Both the position numbers and the translations under genes were made by a program. From the NCBI RefSeq assembly GCF_003863965.1, contig NZ_RRCN01000001.1, forward strand, positions 6,507,071-6,571,070: a stretch of DNA of 64,000 nt. The letters run 5' to 3'. Source of the DNA: Paenibacillus oralis (GTDB lineage: Bacteria > Bacillota > Bacilli > Paenibacillales > Paenibacillaceae). Shown here in pieces: positions 16,883 through 24,735 of the stretch. Below the pieces are notes generated by a model. It had not been told where the DNA came from. It made no database searches and worked only from the letters and a program-made list of their open reading frames with translations. Each line of letters opens with the position of its first letter. Within the stretch, counting starts at the first letter, position 1.

Positions 16883-19054
16883 TTAATGACCATGTTTGTT
16901 GCCTTTGCCTTTACCGTTGCCTTTACCCTTGTCGCCCGCGGCAGAGACCAGGTTGCCCGATTGAACCATACCGGTGTCCGGGATCTCTCCCGAATCCTGA
17001 TCCATCGAATTCTCATCGCCCCACGTCTCCTCAGAGCCGCTTGCCGGGAATTCCGGAACAGGCACCGTTCCCTGCTTGGCGTCGATATAGGAAATCTGGT
17101 AAGTTTCCAGCAGCACGTCATCCCGAGTCACGGAAACGTAGCCATCCTTGTTTGGCGCAAGCACGAGATCGACCGCAAGATATTGCGCTTTGCCGATCGT
17201 TTTGGTGCCCCATTGCTGACTGTCGCCGCGCGCGTCTCCGTAACTGATGCTGATTTTGCTTTTCTGGCCTTCCGCCGCGGGAACGACCGGCACCTGATAC
17301 GTATACGTGATCGCCTCCGGCGGATAACCGGTGCTGACGAACAAAGTAACTTCCGAGCCCGGCGGGACTTCTTCATTCGGCGCGTTCGGCCACTGCTTGA
17401 TGACCTTGCCTGCTTCCATTTCATAGCTGGATTGCTCTTTGATGCCGCCCTCGGCCAGCTTCAGCCCCAGCTTTTTGATTTCTTCCTCTGCTTCAGCTTG
17501 GGTTTTGCCAACAAAATTCGGCATTTTGACGTTTTCCGGCCCCGTGCTGACCGTCAGTGTGATTTCCTCCGTTGCCGGATCGAACTCCGCTCCGGCATCG
17601 GGGCTTTGGCCGATGACTTCGCCCGCTTTCTTATCGTCGCTGGGTTCCTCCTTTTTCGAAATGCGGTCCTCATCGATCCCTAAGGCAACGAGCTGCTTCA
17701 CGGCCTCGTCATAAGTCTGACCCGTTAGCGGCGGCATGTCCGGCAACGGCTTGGCCGTACTGACCTTAAGGTCGACCGTGGAGCCTTCCTTCACCTTCAT
17801 GCCCTCAGGTTTGCTCTGTTCCCAAACGACGCCTTCGCCGAAGCCCTCTTTATACTCGCGCGCGATATCGCCAACTTCAATCCCGTTTTCTTTAAGCTTG
17901 GCGATTGCTTCCTGCTCTGCCAAGTTTAAAACGCTTGGTACGCTAACCTCCGGCACCGTGACCAGGCTGTTGACGTACCAGGCCACGCCCGCCATCGCCA
18001 GCAGGAATACCAAGGTCACCCCGATCCATAACGCCGGCTTGCCCCAAGCTTTTTTCTTCGGGGCCTCGCGTACTTCGGACGCCGCCGCCGCATTGTCCCG
18101 CTCCCGCGGATTGTCCCGGGTCAGCTTGGCGGCTCCTCCCTTCTGTGAGCTGCTTTGGGGGCGGATGGCCGGTATGATTCGCGTGTTGTCTTCATCATCA
18201 TGATCAATAAAGGCCAGTTTGGATTCCATCCGCCGTTCCGGCAGCAGGGAAGTCTCCAGGTCGCGCAGCATTTCTTTAGCCGACTGGTAACGTTCCCCGG
18301 GATTTTTGCGCATCGACTTTAAAATAATATTTTCCACGCTTTGCGGTATCATCGGGTTGACCGTCCGCGGCTCGTCAAAATGCTCCTGCAGATGTTTCAG
18401 CGCCACGCTGATCGGGCTTTCGCCCAAAAAAGGAAGCCGTCCCGTCAGCATCTGATACAGCACGATCCCGAGGGAATACAGGTCCGACTTTTCCCCGGTC
18501 GCCACCCCTTTGGCATGTTCCGGCGAAAAATAATGCACCGAACCGACCACCGATCCCGTTTGCGTAATCGTCGTCGACGTGACGGCGCGGGCGATGCCGA
18601 AGTCGGTAACCTTCACCCATCCGTTGCGCCCGATTAATATGTTATGAGGTTTAATATCACGGTGAATGATTTGATTCTGATGGGCGTGATCCAGCGCGTC
18701 AGCGATTTGCGACGCGATGCGGACGGCTTCCTCGACTTGCAGCGGGGCCCGCTCCTTGATGATTTCATTCAAATTTTGGCCTTCCACGAACTCCATAACG
18801 ATATAATGAACTTCGTCTTCCTGTCCGACATCATACACGCTGACGATGTTCGGATGCGATAAGGATGCGGCCGACTGCGCTTCCCGGCGGAAACGCCGGA
18901 TAAATTCCTCGTCATTCACAAATTGTTGACGCAGCACTTTGATGGCTACGTAGCGATTCAGCAAAATGTCCTGCGCTTTATAGACGAGCGCCATCCCGCC
19001 TCCGCCGACTCGTTCGATAATCTGGTAACGACCGCCCAATTCGTGTCCGATCAT
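16883..19054 (-). CDS. prkC: Ser/Thr protein kinase with PASTA repeats
   Basis: 723 residues from ATG 19054 (overlaps the prpC stop as ATGA; AAAGGAG precedes it; a GTG 9 bp upstream is less likely). The cytoplasmic kinase domain (about 10-270) has K39, the HRD loop D133 and DFG at 151-153. A juxtamembrane linker, one membrane helix (about 337-360) and three extracellular PASTA repeats (about 365-570; starts at PSVLNL, PPLTGQ and MPNFVGK) follow, then a C-terminal beta-rich domain. PASTA domains sense muropeptides or lipid II and control germination and wall growth. Odd: the protein ends in a Gly/Lys/Asn-rich tail (GKGNGKGKGNKHGH). Confidence 0.96.
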   Translation of the reverse strand: MIGHELGGRYQIIERVGGGGMALVYKAQDILLNRYVAIKVLRQQFVNDEEFIRRFRREAQSAASLSHPNIVSVYDVGQEDEVHYIVMEFVEGQNLNEIIKERAPLQVEEAVRIASQIADALDHAHQNQIIHRDIKPHNILIGRNGWVKVTDFGIARAVTSTTITQTGSVVGSVHYFSPEHAKGVATGEKSDLYSLGIVLYQMLTGRLPFLGESPISVALKHLQEHFDEPRTVNPMIPQSVENIILKSMRKNPGERYQSAKEMLRDLETSLLPERRMESKLAFIDHDDEDNTRIIPAIRPQSSSQKGGAAKLTRDNPRERDNAAAASEVREAPKKKAWGKPALWIGVTLVFLLAMAGVAWYVNSLVTVPEVSVPSVLNLAEQEAIAKLKENGIEVGDIAREYKEGFGEGVVWEQSKPEGMKVKEGSTVDLKVSTAKPLPDMPPLTGQTYDEAVKQLVALGIDEDRISKKEEPSDDKKAGEVIGQSPDAGAEFDPATEEITLTVSTGPENVKMPNFVGKTQAEAEEEIKKLGLKLAEGGIKEQSSYEMEAGKVIKQWPNAPNEEVPPGSEVTLFVSTGYPPEAITYTYQVPVVPAAEGQKSKISISYGDARGDSQQWGTKTIGKAQYLAVDLVLAPNKDGYVSVTRDDVLLETYQISYIDAKQGTVPVPEFPASGSEETWGDENSMDQDSGEIPDTGMVQSGNLVSAAGDKGKGNGKGKGNKHGH

Positions 19055-19824
19055 GAATTCCACTCCTTTGTGCCTGACCCGGCATCCTCATGTTGTTCCA
19101 GCAAGGCGATGCTGATGTTGTCGTCGCCTCCGGCATGCAGCGCCATCTGAAGCAGACGATCGGCGCGATCATGCAGCGCAAGATCATCCAAGCCCAGCGT
19201 CAGGGTCATTTGTTCCGGCGTAACGTAATTGCTGAGCCCGTCGCTGCAGAGCAGCAGGATTTCCCCAGGCTCCAAAGTTACCCGGTTCATGTCGACATCG
19301 ACCTGTTCGTCGGTGCCCAGCGCCCGGGTCACCACATTGCGGTGAGGATGGACATTCGCCTCCTCGGCGCTGATCTGGTTGCTTTTCAACAGCTCATTAA
19401 CCAAGGAATGGTCGTCCGTCAACTGCACGATCTCCCCGCGCCGGCACTTGTACGCCCGGCTGTCTCCGATATGGCCAACCATGCCTTCGCGCCCATACAG
19501 CAGCACGGCGACAACCGTTGTGCCCATGTTGCGGTATTCCTCATGCTCCGACGCTTTGCGGAACACGACTTCGTTGGCGTGGAGGATCGCTTTGCGGAGC
19601 TCTTCGCCGAAATCTTGAACCGACAGACCGCCTGACAGACCGGTCAAATCCCGGGTAATCGTCTCCACGGCCAGTTGGCTGGCGATATCGCCCGCCTGAT
19701 GGCCGCCCATTCCGTCGGCCACGACGCCAAGCGTATAGCCCTGCTCGAGCCGGTCCACCCAGGTGCAATCCTCGTTGACCGAGCGGACTCGTCCCACATC
19801 ACTTAAATAAACCGTCTTAATCAA
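19051..19824 (-). CDS. prpC: PP2C-type protein phosphatase, PrkC antagonist
   Basis: 257 residues. Removes phosphate from PrkC and its substrates. PPM metal-binding motifs are visible: SVNEDC near residue 15, VVADGMGGHQAG (about 35-46), GHIGDSRAY, CSDGL and GGDDNISI. It starts with TTG 19824 behind GAGGTGAACGAAA. The stop codon overlaps the prkC start, the usual coupling of this kinase/phosphatase pair, and the gene begins 6 bp after rlmN. Confidence 0.96.
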   Translation of the reverse strand: MIKTVYLSDVGRVRSVNEDCTWVDRLEQGYTLGVVADGMGGHQAGDIASQLAVETITRDLTGLSGGLSVQDFGEELRKAILHANEVVFRKASEHEEYRNMGTTVVAVLLYGREGMVGHIGDSRAYKCRRGEIVQLTDDHSLVNELLKSNQISAEEANVHPHRNVVTRALGTDEQVDVDMNRVTLEPGEILLLCSDGLSNYVTPEQMTLTLGLDDLALHDRADRLLQMALHAGGDDNISIALLEQHEDAGSGTKEWNS

Positions 19825-19830
19825 TTTCGT

Positions 19831-20877
19831 TCACCTCGCACCAGACTCCATATGCTTCGCCCGCAGTTGACCGCAGGCCGCCGCAATATCATGGCCTTGC
19901 TCCCGGCGAATCGTCACATTGATGCCGTTATCCGCCAAGACCCGTTGAAAATTAAAAATATCGTTTCTGGATGTTCTTACGTATTTGCGTTCCGGCACGT
20001 AGTTGACCGGAATCAAATTGACATGGCAGAGCATGTCTTTGATCACGCCGGCCAATTCCTCCGCGTGCTCCGGCTGGTCATTGACCCCGCCTATCAGCGC
20101 GTATTCGAAGGTGATCCGGCGGCCGGTTTTGGCGATGTAATAACGCAGCGCCTCCATCACGTCGTCAAACGGAAAGCGCCGGTTCACCGGCATCAGCTTG
20201 GAACGGAGCGCATCGTTGGGCGCGTGAATCGAGATCGCCAGATTGATTTGCGTGTTCTCATCGGCAAACCGGTAAATGTTCGGCACAATACCGCTCGTTG
20301 ATACAGTAATATGCCGTTGTCCGATGTTCAAGCCCTTTTCGTGAATCATAATCCGCAAAAATTTCATCGTGGCGTCGTAATTTTCGAACGGCTCGCCCGT
20401 TCCCATGATCACGATGCTGCTGACACGTTCGTCTTTGGCATCGAGAATTTTCTGCGCCTGTACGACCTGGGCGACGATTTCACCGGACGTCAGGTTGCGT
20501 TTCAGGCCGCCGAGCGTCGAAGCGCAAAAGGTGCAGCCCACCTTGCATCCGACCTGCGTCGTCACACAGATGCTGTTGCCGTAATTATGCTTCATGATGA
20601 CCGTTTCGATCGCGTGATCGTCATGCAGCCCGAACAGAAATTTGACCGTGCCGTCCTTGGACTCCAGCTTCGTAATTTCCCGCAGCGTGACGAAAGCAAA
20701 TTGCTCGTCCAGCTTCTGCCTAAGCGATTTGGACAGGTTGGTCATCTCGTCGAAGGAACTGACGCGCTTCACGTACAGCCAGTCGAAAATCTGGCTGCCG
20801 CGAAAGGCCGGCTCTCCTTGCGAGACCGCCCAATCCTGCAGTTCTTCCAAAGTGTAATCATATATAAAAGGTTTCAT
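19831..20877 (-). CDS. rlmN: 23S rRNA (adenine-2503) / tRNA methyltransferase RlmN
   Basis: 348 residues from ATG 20877 (a GTG at 20883 is the alternative; the AGGTG element fits the ATG better). A radical SAM enzyme that methylates A2503 of 23S rRNA and A37 of some tRNAs. It has the radical SAM cluster C111/C115/C118 (GCKVGCTFCAS), GTGEP, and the late cysteine in AACGQLR that forms the methyl-carrying adduct. It heads the rlmN-prpC-prkC-rsgA-rpe unit; a terminator and a 0.7-kb gap separate it from rsmB. Confidence 0.95.
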   Translation of the reverse strand: MKPFIYDYTLEELQDWAVSQGEPAFRGSQIFDWLYVKRVSSFDEMTNLSKSLRQKLDEQFAFVTLREITKLESKDGTVKFLFGLHDDHAIETVIMKHNYGNSICVTTQVGCKVGCTFCASTLGGLKRNLTSGEIVAQVVQAQKILDAKDERVSSIVIMGTGEPFENYDATMKFLRIMIHEKGLNIGQRHITVSTSGIVPNIYRFADENTQINLAISIHAPNDALRSKLMPVNRRFPFDDVMEALRYYIAKTGRRITFEYALIGGVNDQPEHAEELAGVIKDMLCHVNLIPVNYVPERKYVRTSRNDIFNFQRVLADNGINVTIRREQGHDIAAACGQLRAKHMESGAR

Positions 20878-20883
20878 TTTCAC

Positions 20884-21535
20884 ACACCTATCCTATGTTT
20901 TATCAAAAAATCACCCACTCATTCCACCTATTTTATCATAAATCGCCAAGACACTAAAGGGCGCGCCGGATAGGGCCGGGCCGGACAGCCTTCCGGGACT
21001 TTGGGAAGCGGGGAAAACGTGCGGCGGAAACGCCGGAATAGCCGGGGCGAGAAAGGTTGGGCAAGCTGGGGACGAGCGAGAATAGGCATGGGGGAGGATG
21101 GGCAGGGGAAGCCGCAATAAGTATACGGTACCTGAAATAATGCGAGTAGCGGCGTGGCGGCGGTGACTCTTTTGCGAAGCGAAGGCCTGGGGAAAATTGT
21201 AAAAGTTAGCTTGTTGAAAAACCCGGACGAAAACATAAGAACAAAAAATGTCGCTATTTCGGCGATATCCCCCATGTTGAGCGAAATAGAGGAACATTTT
21301 GTCGTTATTTTCCTAAATCGCGGAGAACTGACCACCTTTCGCACCGTTCATTGAAAAATAAGGACATAAAATTCCGCTAAGGGTGATGATCATGCTCAAA
21401 TCCGGAAAATAGGAACATAAAGTTCCGCTATTTTTTATGCTCAAAACCAAAGCGGCGCTTGGCATCAGGAAGAGTACAGCTTCTTCAAGTATGGTTGCCA
21501 TTCTAAACTTAATACACTCCGTCGCCTGTTATTTC
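20884..21535. repeat. Gene-free stretch with family A repeats (21240-21440)
   Basis: No convincing gene. The part at 20940-21140 is purine-rich and G-rich with no coding signature. Units of the AAATAGAGGAAC family lie at 21278-21310 (GAAATAGAGGAACATTTTGT, then CGTTATTTTCC), 21354-21382 (AAAATAAGGACATAAAATTC) and 21408-21440 (AAAATAGGAACATAAAGTTC, then CGCTATTTTTT). The rlmN promoter must also lie in the first 100 bp; TTTAGT and TAAAAT spaced 17 bp around 20930-20960 are a weak candidate. Confidence 0.55.
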
Positions 21536-21575
21536 AAAAAGGCCAAGCCCGGCGGCATTGGCCGTGAGCTTGACC
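21536..21575 (-). terminator. Terminator downstream of rsmB
   Basis: Minus strand GGTCAAGC (21568-21575) pairs with GCTTGGCC (21541-21548), followed by TTTTT. It breaks the def-fmt-rsmB unit from rlmN. Confidence 0.6.
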
Positions 21576-21609
21576 TCTAAAAACGAACTAGTCTCATTTA
21601 ATTGGTACT

Positions 21610-23163
21610 TTACCACGCTTTTCGCAAACGGGCGATGTAGAACCCGTCCGAGTGGAAGTCCTGCGGCAAAATTTGCAGCCCTTCCGCTACCCGGCCGGCG
21701 GCTTCGGCAAGCGGCCGCCGCTCCCAGCCGGCCGGCTCCTCCGCCGCCAAAGCGAACTCCGGATGGCGGTCCAGGAACCGCTGGACCATCTCGGCGTTTT
21801 CCCGGGGTTCGATCGTGCAGGTGCTGTAAACGAGGATGCCGCCCGGCTTCAGCAGTCCGCTCACCGCGTCCAGCAGCCCTTGCTGCACCCCGGCGATCTC
21901 TCCAATGTCCCCCGGCGTTTTCGCCCATTTCAAATCGGGCTTGCGGCGGATCACGCCAAGCCCTGAGCAGGGGGCGTCGAGCAGGATGCGGTCGAACGAT
22001 TCCGCTTCAAAGCGTTCGTTCAGCTTCATCGCATCTCCCGACAACGCCCGCACGTTCCCGAGCCCCAGCCGCTGGGCGTGGTCTTCAATCAGCTTGGCCT
22101 TGTGCGGATGAATATCGTTTGCCACAACCTCGCCGCCGCCCTCGAGGATTTCCGCCATATGGCACGTTTTCCCGCCGGGCGCCGCGCAGCAGTCCAGGAC
22201 CGACATGCCCGGCTGCGGATCCACCGCTTCGGCCACCAACATGGAACTCTCGTCCTGAACGGAGATCAATCCTTCCCGGTACCAAGACGTCAGCGCCATG
22301 TTCCCGCCGCTATGTACGATGATGCCGTCCGGCGAAATCGGGGAAGCGGAAGCCGTGAGACCCTGCCCTTCCATCAGCCGCAGTATCTCCTCCCGGCTCG
22401 CCCGGGCCCGGTTGACCCTGACGCTGACCGAAGGCGGTTCGTTGTTGGCCCGGCAGATGGCCTCGGCCGTGGCTTCCCCGTACTGTTCGATCCAGCGGGC
22501 GACCAGCCATTCCGGATGCGAGTGAGCCAGGGCGATCCGGCTGACCGGCGGCAGATCTTCCGGCAGGGTCAGTTCCTCCTTCCGGCGCAACACGTTGCGC
22601 AATACACCGTTGACCATCCCGGAAATGCCTTGATGCCCCTTCTTTTTGGCGATATTGACCGCCTCGTTGACGGCGGCATGCGGAGGAATCCGGTCCAGAT
22701 AATGAAGCTGGTAGAAACTGAGCCGCAGCAAATTGCGCACCCACGGAGCAAGCTTGCCAAGCCCTTTGGTTACGAAAGGCGCCAGAAAAAAGTCGATCGT
22801 ATTCAACCGTTGAATCGTACCGTAAACGAGCTCGGTCGCAAGACCCGCATCAGGCCCGGACAGACTGGATTTTTGCAGCGCCCCGTTCAGCAGCAGGTTG
22901 CTATAGGCTCCTTCCTGCTCGACGGCGGTAAGCACCTCCAACGCAACGCCGCGGGCGGAAGGTTTCCCCTGTCTGCGGGCCGCTCCCCCCGAGGAGCCAG
23001 CACTGCGCCCGGCCTTCTCTTTTTGAGACCCGCCGCCGGCGCCTGCTTTTGGAGCAGAGCTGCCCCCCGCATTTGAAGCGAAACCGCCCTCGGCGCCTCC
23101 CTTTCGGGCGCTACCGCGCTCCCTGCCATTTTTTCCTCCGCCAACGCCACCGCTTAGGCTCAT
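21610..23163 (-). CDS. rsmB: 16S rRNA (cytosine-967-C5)-methyltransferase RsmB
   Basis: 517 residues; family members usually have about 430-450. The NusB-like domain starts near residue 70 (ARGVALEVLTAVEQEGAYSN) and the SAM methyltransferase domain near 260, with DCCAAPGGKT (SAM loop), LDAPCSGLG (first catalytic-region Cys) and STCTIEPRENAE (catalytic Cys). The extra length is a Gly/Ser/Ala/Lys-rich low-complexity N-terminal tail of about 70 residues. The ATG overlaps the fmt stop codon (ATGA), and AAAGGAACGG precedes it, so the tail appears to be translated. Confidence 0.95.
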   Translation of the reverse strand: MSLSGGVGGGKNGRERGSARKGGAEGGFASNAGGSSAPKAGAGGGSQKEKAGRSAGSSGGAARRQGKPSARGVALEVLTAVEQEGAYSNLLLNGALQKSSLSGPDAGLATELVYGTIQRLNTIDFFLAPFVTKGLGKLAPWVRNLLRLSFYQLHYLDRIPPHAAVNEAVNIAKKKGHQGISGMVNGVLRNVLRRKEELTLPEDLPPVSRIALAHSHPEWLVARWIEQYGEATAEAICRANNEPPSVSVRVNRARASREEILRLMEGQGLTASASPISPDGIIVHSGGNMALTSWYREGLISVQDESSMLVAEAVDPQPGMSVLDCCAAPGGKTCHMAEILEGGGEVVANDIHPHKAKLIEDHAQRLGLGNVRALSGDAMKLNERFEAESFDRILLDAPCSGLGVIRRKPDLKWAKTPGDIGEIAGVQQGLLDAVSGLLKPGGILVYSTCTIEPRENAEMVQRFLDRHPEFALAAEEPAGWERRPLAEAAGRVAEGLQILPQDFHSDGFYIARLRKAW

Positions 23164-24119
23164 CCCAATACCGTTCCTTTCTTCATCACGCCGCCGCGCA
23201 CGAACTCCGCGGCTTCCATCGCTTTTTTGCCGGCCGGCTGGACGCGGGTGAGCAGCACGGAACCGTCCCCGGTTTGCACCTCAATGCCGCGCGCCGACAA
23301 ATCGAGCACCGTCCCGGGAGCTTGTCCGGGCGCGGCCCCGTCCGCCGATCCAGAAACTCCGCCTTCCGCAGGCTTGGCAACCGCCCATATTTTAAACACT
23401 TCGCCGTTCCATAACGTAAAACCGCCGGCAAAAGGAACAAGCCCCCGCACCCGGTTATAGATGTCCCGCGAAGAAGCCGTCCAGTCGATGCGCTCATCCT
23501 CGCGGCTCAAATTCGGCGCATACGTCGATTCCTCATCGTTTTGCGGAATCCGCCCGGCCTTGCCCGCCACGATCAGCGGCAGCTGCTCCAGCAGCAGCCC
23601 GGCGCCCGCCTGGCTCAGCTTCTCGAACAACGTGCCGGACGTGTCCTCGTCCGCGATCGGGACGATGGACTTCGCGATCATGTCGCCGGTGTCCAGCCCC
23701 TCCGCCATATACATCAGCGTGATCCCGGTCTCCTTCTCGCCGTTTATGATCGCACGTTGAATCGGCGCGCCGCCCCGGTATTTCGGGAGCAGCGAGCCGT
23801 GAACGTTAAGGCAGCCGTAACGGGGCAAATCGAGCACCGCTTTGGGCAAAATTTGTCCGTACGCCGCCGTGACGATCAGGTCGGGCCGATAGCCCGCCAC
23901 CTCCGCCACCGCCTCGGGCGCCCGCATCCGCACAGGCTGCAGCACGGGCAACCCGTGCCGCAGCGCTGCCTCTTTGACCGGCGTCGGCGTCAGCACCTTT
24001 TTGCGCCCCTGCGGACGATCCGGCTGGGTCACGACGGCGGCCACATCGTACCCTTCGCGCAGCAAGGCCTCCAGGGAAGGAACCGCAAACTCCGGGGTTC
24101 CCATAAAGACGATCTTCAC
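23160..24119 (-). CDS. fmt: Methionyl-tRNA formyltransferase
   Basis: 319 residues from GTG 24119, which has AAGGAG 11 nt upstream and gives the usual N terminus MKIVFMGTPEFAVPSL; a GTG at 24131 that overlaps def is possible but lies too near the ribosome site. Formylates initiator Met-tRNA. Formyl-transfer motifs: LNVHGSLLPKYRGGAPIQRA (catalytic Asn and His), and TGITLMYMAEGLDTGDM. A Gly/Ala-rich insertion (about 255-275) lies in the C-terminal tRNA-binding domain. Placed between def and rsmB as in most bacteria. Confidence 0.96.
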   Translation of the reverse strand: MKIVFMGTPEFAVPSLEALLREGYDVAAVVTQPDRPQGRKKVLTPTPVKEAALRHGLPVLQPVRMRAPEAVAEVAGYRPDLIVTAAYGQILPKAVLDLPRYGCLNVHGSLLPKYRGGAPIQRAIINGEKETGITLMYMAEGLDTGDMIAKSIVPIADEDTSGTLFEKLSQAGAGLLLEQLPLIVAGKAGRIPQNDEESTYAPNLSREDERIDWTASSRDIYNRVRGLVPFAGGFTLWNGEVFKIWAVAKPAEGGVSGSADGAAPGQAPGTVLDLSARGIEVQTGDGSVLLTRVQPAGKKAMEAAEFVRGGVMKKGTVLG

Positions 24120-24127
24120 CTGCGACG

Positions 24128-24610
24128 TCACTCCTTCTCTTCACCTTCCGGTGTAATTTCGTATACTTTTTCGGCCACATCGGTGTAAAGAACCCCGTTC
24201 AAATGATCGATCTCATGCTGAAAAGCTCTAGCCAGCAGCTCAGATCCGGTATATGTGACTTCCTTCCCGTTGCGGTCAAGGCCTTTGACCGTCACCGTCA
24301 TCGCCCGGCGCACATCGCCGCGATATCCCGGGATGCTTAGGCACCCTTCGGGCCCGAACTGCTCCCCTTCCTTGGACACGATCTCCGGGTTGATCAGCTC
24401 GATCAGTCCGTGCTCATCGCCCACGTCCACCACGATCATCCGTTTTAAAATGCCGATCTGCGGGGCGGCCAGCCCCACGCCTTCCGCGTCGTACATCGTA
24501 TCCGCCATATCGCTCAAAATCTTCTGTACGTTCGGCGTAATTTTCGTCACTTCTTTGGCTGCCTTATGCAGCACTTCATCCGGTTCTTTTACGATAATGC
24601 GTATCGCCAT
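24128..24610 (-). CDS. def: Peptide deformylase
   Basis: 160 residues. Removes the formyl group from nascent proteins; needs a metal ion. Motif 1 GVGLAAPQ (44-51), motif 2 EGCLSIPG with metal ligand C90, motif 3 QHEIDH with ligands H132 and H136 and catalytic E133. The start follows GGAAGTGCCAT. Together with fmt it forms the formyl-Met cycle. About 125 bp of AT-rich sequence separate it from priA. Confidence 0.97.
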   Translation of the reverse strand: MAIRIIVKEPDEVLHKAAKEVTKITPNVQKILSDMADTMYDAEGVGLAAPQIGILKRMIVVDVGDEHGLIELINPEIVSKEGEQFGPEGCLSIPGYRGDVRRAMTVTVKGLDRNGKEVTYTGSELLARAFQHEIDHLNGVLYTDVAEKVYEITPEGEEKE

Positions 24611-24735
24611 ATGGCACTTCCTTCCGTCGCTTCATGAGCTTTTTGAGTATTATTTACATTAAAAAGGCCCAGTACATTCTTCAAAAAATATATATGCCGT
24701 AAACCCGCGGTTTGATCATAAAGTGTATGCAGCCA

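Noticed and set aside
20911..21344. Overlapping minus-strand frames of 128 and 138 codons between rsmB and rlmN
   Set aside because: Proline/Ser-rich low-quality translations, no ribosome sites, overlapping repeat units; judged non-coding.
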